From the NCBI GenBank assembly GCA_031284345.1, contig JAITAC010000077.1, positions 1 to 5,078 of the forward strand: a stretch of 5,078 bases of DNA, in the 5' to 3' direction. The stretch is from Holosporaceae bacterium (GTDB lineage Bacteria; Pseudomonadota; Alphaproteobacteria; UBA3830). Below, in pieces: positions 1 through 5,078 of this stretch. A model generated the notes under the pieces. The model saw nothing but the letters and a program-made list of their open reading frames with translations, was not told the DNA's origin and ran no database searches. The position numbers and the translations under genes are program-made. Position 1 is the stretch's first letter, and each line of letters opens with the position of its first letter.

Positions 1-345
1 AAAAATAATTATTTGGATATTTAACAATGGGATTTGGTATTAGAAATCTATACCACGCGCCACGGGAGGTGGCTATATAGGAGTCTGTGCTGCGCGCCAC
101 AGGAGGGACTATATTAGAAATCTATACCACGCGCCACGGGAGGGGACTGTATTAGAAATCCATACCACGCGCCACAGTAGGGGGGGTATAAATATAGTAA
201 ATATAGAGAATAAGTTTCAGGATTAAGGTCTGCTGTAATCCGTAGGATGCCAAGATAAATATTTTAGATGGATGGAGTATGTTATTTAATTTGTGTACTC
301 TAAAACAAGAGAAAGTATAAGCGATGTAGAAAATAGGATGCAATT
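1..345. other. AT-rich non-coding leader upstream of the UvrA-like gene
   Basis: I find no convincing gene here. The first 37 bp are AT-rich and include a 12-bp AT palindrome at 3-14. Positions 38-186 hold the tandem repeat described separately, ending in a run of seven G at 180-186. Just after it, the 9-mer TAAATATAG occurs twice back to back (189-206). From 207 to 345 the DNA is AT-rich without stable hairpins that I can see. No promoter is convincing: TTGTGT at 291-296 and TATAAG at 316-321 are separated by 19 bp, which is long for a housekeeping promoter. The leader ends with AGGA at 335-338, seven bases before the ATG at 346. The short open frame on the minus strand (152-343) has a low-complexity product and runs into the repeat, so I do not call it a gene. 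Confidence 0.7.
38..186. repeat. Four-copy tandem repeat, period 37-38 bp
   Basis: The heptamer GCGCCAC recurs at 57-63, 94-100, 131-137 and 169-175, so the spacings are 37, 37 and 38 bp. Copies 1 (from 38), 3 (from 112) and 4 (from 150) share a 26-bp block beginning TATTAGAAATC and ending ACCACGCGCCAC, with a single T-to-C change in copy 4 (at 161). Copy 2 (about 75-111) is diverged in its left half but keeps the GCGCGCCAC core. After the core each copy has a purine-rich tail of G runs (64-72, 101-108, 138-145, 180-186). Only copy 1 can form a small hairpin (GCCAC at 59-63 with GTGGC at 69-73), so a conserved stem-loop is not supported. The unit is directly adjacent to the next, without unique spacers. 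Its role is unknown; a minisatellite or a remnant of an interspersed repeat family are both possible. Confidence 0.88.
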
Positions 346-2805
346 ATGCCGAAATTCATTGAGATCAGAGGGGCTCGGGTTAATAATCTGAAGAACATTG
401 ACATTGATGTACCACTGGGAAAAATCGTTGGTATCTGTGGAGTATCCGGTTCCGGAAAGAGTTCGTTGGCTCTTGGTGTGCTGTATTCCGAGGGATTTCG
501 CAAATACTTGAACGCGCTGTCCGCCTATTCCAAGCGGCGTATTTCCCAGCCAAAAAAGGCAAAGATTGATTCGATTCGCTATTTGCCGTCCACAATTGCG
601 CTGCGCCAGCGTCCTGCAATTCCTGGTGTCAGAAGCACCGTTGGCACCATGACCGAAACTCTCAACGTCATTCGGCTGATGTTTTCGCGCCTCGGGAGTC
701 ATCCGTGTCCTAGCGGGCATATGGTGGAGCCGTCGGTGGAAGCCATTCGGAACTGGGAATCCATTTGTTGCCCCCAATGCGGAGAGAATTTTCCTCTTCC
801 CGGGGCCGAGTCGTTTTCCTTCAATTCGGACGGGGCCTGCGGCAGATGCGAAGGAGTTGGTTTCGTGCACGTCATCAATCCTCAAAAATTGGTTCCGGAC
901 GAAAATCTGACCGTGGAACAGGGGGCGGTTTCTCCCTGGCGCATGATGGGACGAACGCTCACTCCTCTGGTAGCCAAAGAATTGGGCGTGCGCATCGATG
1001 TTCCCTACAAGGATCTCACCGACGAGGAAAAGCATATCATTTTGCATGGAGAAGAGGGGATTCATCGGGTTGTCTACACCAATGATAACGGGAAAGCGGT
1101 ACCGCTGAACGTCAACTACGAGAACGCCTATCTGGCGGTTAGAAACAGCTCCAAAAGTTCCAGCGATCTTACCCTGTCCAAGGTCGAAAGATATTTTGAT
1201 ACGAAAATATGCCCCGAATGCCGAGGCAGTCGCATGAACGCGCAGCGATTGGCCAGCAGGTTATGTGGCTGTAACATAGCTGAAGTTTCTTCCATGTCCA
1301 TTGGAGAGTTGCGGAGTTTTTCGGAGAAATTGGGGAATAATTCGCCATCCGGATTGGAAAAAATCACCGCCGAGCTGCTTGGAGAACTAAGCGTCAAGCT
1401 GGAAGTGCTGGAATTGCTGGGAGTTTCATATCTTGCGGTTGATAGGTTAGGCAATTCCCTTTCCAACGGCGAGCTGCAGAGGATTCAGCTAGCGAAAATC
1501 ATTCAAAATGACGCCACCGGCGTGCTGTATGTGTTTGACGAGCCGTCCATCGGGTTGCATCCCATTAACATCGAGGGAATCGTGAAATCCATACGCTATC
1601 TTGCGGAAAACGGAAATACAGTACTGTTTGTGGATCACAACACTCTGCTGCTGAAGGAGGCGGATTACCTGATCGAAATGGGCCCCGGAGCCGGAGAAAA
1701 TGGAGGACATGTAATATGTTCCGGAACTCCAGCGGAAATTATGTCCCGGAAAGATTCGCTGATCGGACCATACTTGCTACGGAAGCAAGAAAATTCCTCC
1801 GAAAATGCATTCGACCTATTCGATCATGGAGCAATAGAACTGAAAATTAGAGAAAAATTCAATCTGAAAAATCTGACGGCACGATTTCCCATAAATAAAT
1901 TGTCGGTCGTTGCTGGAGTTTCCGGATCCGGAAAAACGACGTTGGTGCTGGAATGTCTTGTGGGGGCGATCCGCAGCAACGGGAATCTTCCGAATTTTAT
2001 CGAAAAACTGGAGACGGGTCGCATCAAAAATGTACAGTTTGTCGACGCATCTCCCATAGGAAAAAATAGCAGGTCTACCGTGGCGACCTATACAGGTATT
2101 TTCGATCTTATCCGAAAACTTTTCGCCGGTACGGAGGGGGCTATTTCCAGAAATTATAGCGAAAGCTGGTTTTCCTATAATAATATCCAGGGACGATGTC
2201 CGACCTGCGAGGGCCTGGGCGAGATGAACATAGATATACAATATCTGCCGGATCTTTCCGTACCCTGCGCAGATTGCAACGGAACCCGCTACGATGCAAA
2301 AATTGCCGAAGTCCTCTACGAAGGAAAATCCATCATTGACGTGCAGGCAATGACGATTCACGAGGCCATCAAATTTTTCGAAAAGGAACAAAATATCCGA
2401 AAAAGACTGACCAACATGGAGCAAATAGGGCTTGGATATCTGACGCTGGGAGAAGGAACGCCGGAACTTTCCGGCGGCGAAGCGCAGCGTATGAGATTGT
2501 CCATGGAAATCAACAAAGTGCACAATCATACGCTATTTGTGCTCGATGAACCGACCATCGGATTGCATCCACGGGATGTAGAGGTCTTGATCAATAATCT
2601 GCGCATTCTGATATCCCAGGGAGCCACAATCGTTGTCATAGAACACGACGCCGATGTTATCGGAAACGCCGATTATATTATTGAAATGGGGGAAAAAGGC
2701 GGGCCGGAGGGCGGAAAAATCATTGCCGACGGACAGGTGGCAGACATAATAAAAAATCCCAAAAGCCTAATTGCCAAATGGATCGGCGGAAAGCAGAATA
2801 TCTGA
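346..2805 (+). CDS. UvrA-like ABC ATPase lacking the UvrB-binding domain (UvrA2/DrrC-like)
   Basis: This 819-residue protein is a UvrA-family DNA-binding ABC ATPase with two nucleotide-binding halves. The first half has Walker A GVSGSGKSS (32-40, K38), a zinc-finger pattern C142-C145/C165-C168, an insertion region ending in CPEC (289-292), signature LSNGELQR (372-379), Walker B D398-E399 and switch H431. The second half has Walker A GVSGSGKTT (524-532, K530), zinc finger C618-C621/C641-C644, signature LSGGEAQR (708-715), D734-E735 and H767. Classical UvrA is about 940 residues; here K38 to the first zinc cysteine is 104 residues, against roughly 216 in E. coli, so the UvrB-binding domain is missing. 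This fits UvrA2 or DrrC-type paralogues, which are linked to tolerance of DNA-damaging or DNA-binding compounds, rather than the excinuclease subunit; that role is inferred. The first signature has N374 where G is usual. The start is supported by AGGA at 335-338, seven bases before ATG, and by the N-terminal match to UvrA (I-E-I-R-G-A-R-x-N-N-L-K-N). A probable terminator lies 147 bp after the TGA. Confidence 0.93.
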   Translation: MPKFIEIRGARVNNLKNIDIDVPLGKIVGICGVSGSGKSSLALGVLYSEGFRKYLNALSAYSKRRISQPKKAKIDSIRYLPSTIALRQRPAIPGVRSTVGTMTETLNVIRLMFSRLGSHPCPSGHMVEPSVEAIRNWESICCPQCGENFPLPGAESFSFNSDGACGRCEGVGFVHVINPQKLVPDENLTVEQGAVSPWRMMGRTLTPLVAKELGVRIDVPYKDLTDEEKHIILHGEEGIHRVVYTNDNGKAVPLNVNYENAYLAVRNSSKSSSDLTLSKVERYFDTKICPECRGSRMNAQRLASRLCGCNIAEVSSMSIGELRSFSEKLGNNSPSGLEKITAELLGELSVKLEVLELLGVSYLAVDRLGNSLSNGELQRIQLAKIIQNDATGVLYVFDEPSIGLHPINIEGIVKSIRYLAENGNTVLFVDHNTLLLKEADYLIEMGPGAGENGGHVICSGTPAEIMSRKDSLIGPYLLRKQENSSENAFDLFDHGAIELKIREKFNLKNLTARFPINKLSVVAGVSGSGKTTLVLECLVGAIRSNGNLPNFIEKLETGRIKNVQFVDASPIGKNSRSTVATYTGIFDLIRKLFAGTEGAISRNYSESWFSYNNIQGRCPTCEGLGEMNIDIQYLPDLSVPCADCNGTRYDAKIAEVLYEGKSIIDVQAMTIHEAIKFFEKEQNIRKRLTNMEQIGLGYLTLGEGTPELSGGEAQRMRLSMEINKVHNHTLFVLDEPTIGLHPRDVEVLINNLRILISQGATIVVIEHDADVIGNADYIIEMGEKGGPEGGKIIADGQVADIIKNPKSLIAKWIGGKQNI

Positions 2806-2951
2806 AGAACTGTCGCATCAAGAACAAAATGCAATCCGAGGTACATCTTTGCTATTCGCTGAAAGTTAATACTAGGAGCCATGTGCGGGAAATCTGCAGA
2901 CACGATTCCGTACAGCGTAAGACGAACCTTCGGGAATTGTGCTCCGCCTAC

Positions 2952-2985
2952 TGCGATCAAAAGTGCCCACAAATCGCATTTTTTT
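2952..2985 (+). terminator. Probable intrinsic terminator of the UvrA-like gene
   Basis: TGCGAT at 2952-2957 pairs perfectly with ATCGCA at 2973-2978, followed directly by seven T (2979-2985). The 15-base loop contains GTG/CAC (2963-2965 and 2968-2970), which could add a small inner stem. The six-pair stem is short and the loop large, so strength is uncertain. The orientation of the T tract fits transcripts arriving from the UvrA-like gene, not from groEL. Confidence 0.5.
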
Positions 2986-3006
2986 CAAAAGATTTCAGAA
3001 AAAAAT
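2978..3006. repeat. A/T inverted repeat, 9-bp arms
   Basis: ATTTTTTTC at 2978-2986 is the exact reverse complement of GAAAAAAAT at 2998-3006, with 11 bases between. The left arm is the T tract of the terminator, so in an RNA the two pairings would compete. It may be no more than chance in AT-rich DNA, but it sits exactly where the two transcription units meet. Confidence 0.5.
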
Positions 3007-3038
3007 CCAATCTGTCGACACTTTTCTAATGAATAATA

Positions 3039-4993
<1,955 letters not shown>

Positions 4994-5000
4994 TAGTCAA

Positions 5001-5006
5001 CCCTCC
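5001..5006 (-). promoter_or_regulatory. Strong ribosome binding site of groES
   Basis: On the minus strand GGAGGG lies seven bases before the groES ATG. It is a close match to the anti-Shine-Dalgarno sequence and is stronger than the AGGA in front of the UvrA-like gene, in keeping with an abundant chaperone. Confidence 0.85.
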
Positions 5007-5040
5007 AATCATTTAATAAACTTTCAATTTATTTGTTAAG

Positions 5041-5068
5041 ATAATATTTTTGAAAAGTAAGCGCACAA
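5041..5068 (-). promoter_or_regulatory. Possible promoter of the groES-groEL operon
   Basis: On the minus strand TTGTGC (5063-5068) and TATTAT (5041-5046) are separated by 16 bp and lie about 50 bp before the groES start. They resemble a vegetative -35/-10 pair. The visible 85 bp upstream of groES contain no CIRCE inverted repeat and no clear heat-shock sigma-32 promoter (CTTGAA with CCCCAT). Either could lie beyond the window edge, so this is a tentative call from AT-rich DNA. Confidence 0.35.
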
Positions 5069-5078
5069 AATACCTCTT

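Larger units (their letters stand above)
2806..3038. other. Convergent spacer between the UvrA-like gene and groEL
   Basis: The two flanking genes end facing each other. Positions 2806-2951 contain no feature I recognise; open frames on either strand overlap the 3' end of the UvrA-like gene out of frame and give products I cannot relate to any family. The right part (2952-3006) contains a probable terminator and an A/T inverted repeat. On the minus strand, downstream of the groEL stop, I see no strong GC-rich hairpin followed by T residues; the best is AGATT pairing with AATCT around 2990-3013, which is weak. Confidence 0.7.

Noticed and set aside
75..100. Diversity-generating retroelement signature, because copy 2 differs mainly at A residues
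   Set aside because: The changes are only A to G plus one C to T, the block is 23 bp, it lies in no target gene and no reverse transcriptase is present.
38..186. CRISPR array
   Set aside because: The period of 37-38 bp is filled entirely by the repeat itself; there are no unique spacers, the units diverge along their length and there is no cas gene in the window.
64..186. G-quadruplex formed by the G runs of the repeat tails
   Set aside because: The runs in successive units are separated by about 30 bases, and single tails have too few G runs of three or more.
152..343. Small minus-strand gene of 63 codons
   Set aside because: The product is low-complexity and AT-driven, ends inside the repeat and has no recognisable domain or convincing ribosome binding site.
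346..2805. Classical excinuclease subunit UvrA
   Set aside because: The UvrB-binding domain is missing and the first signature is altered, so naming it uvrA would overstate the evidence.
2673..2972. Minus-strand open frame of 99 codons in the spacer
   Set aside because: A large part lies opposite the conserved 3' end of the UvrA-like gene, and the remainder resembles no family I know.
2778..3029. Plus-strand open frame of 83 codons overlapping the UvrA-like 3' end
   Set aside because: It starts inside the upstream gene in another frame, runs through the predicted terminator and gives a basic, unstructured-looking product.
4994..5078. CIRCE operator for HrcA upstream of groES
   Set aside because: Neither TTAGCACTC nor its inverted partner GAGTGCTAA occurs in the visible upstream DNA.

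Overview
This window holds three complete protein genes and two non-coding stretches. A UvrA-like ABC ATPase gene on the plus strand (346-2805) faces a groES-groEL operon on the minus strand (groES 4691-4993, groEL 3039-4676). The two transcription units converge on a 233-bp spacer at 2806-3038. An AT-rich leader (1-345) in front of the UvrA-like gene carries a four-copy tandem repeat of about 37 bp.

The organism looks like an alphaproteobacterium, possibly one of the host-associated orders (Rickettsiales or Holosporales). The GroEL matches the alphaproteobacterial pattern as I remember it, for example the apical-domain stretch Y-F-V-T-N-S-E-K-M, the run Q-P-M-L-P-I-L-E and the block K-L-S-G-G-V-A-V. 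The order is only a guess: it rests on overall resemblance to Rickettsia GroEL, AT-rich spacers and a nine-A tract in groEL, not on any search.

Region by region: 1-37 is AT-rich with no recognised gene. 38-186 is the tandem repeat, with GC-rich cores. 187-345 is an AT-rich leader ending in a ribosome binding site. 346-2805 encodes an 819-residue UvrA-family protein with both ATPase halves but no UvrB-binding domain. 2806-3038 holds a probable intrinsic terminator for the UvrA-like gene and an A/T inverted repeat, plus about 145 bp that I cannot explain. 3039-4993 is the chaperonin operon, read leftward, with a 14-bp gap between groES and groEL. 4994-5078 is the groE upstream region, with a strong ribosome binding site and a possible promoter.

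GroES and GroEL act together as the ATP-driven folding chamber. Nothing in the sequence links the UvrA-like gene to them functionally; the convergent layout argues for separate transcription. I see no clear new multi-gene system. The least ordinary items are the tandem repeat, the UvrA-like protein with an altered first ABC signature, and the slippage-prone A tract near the end of groEL.
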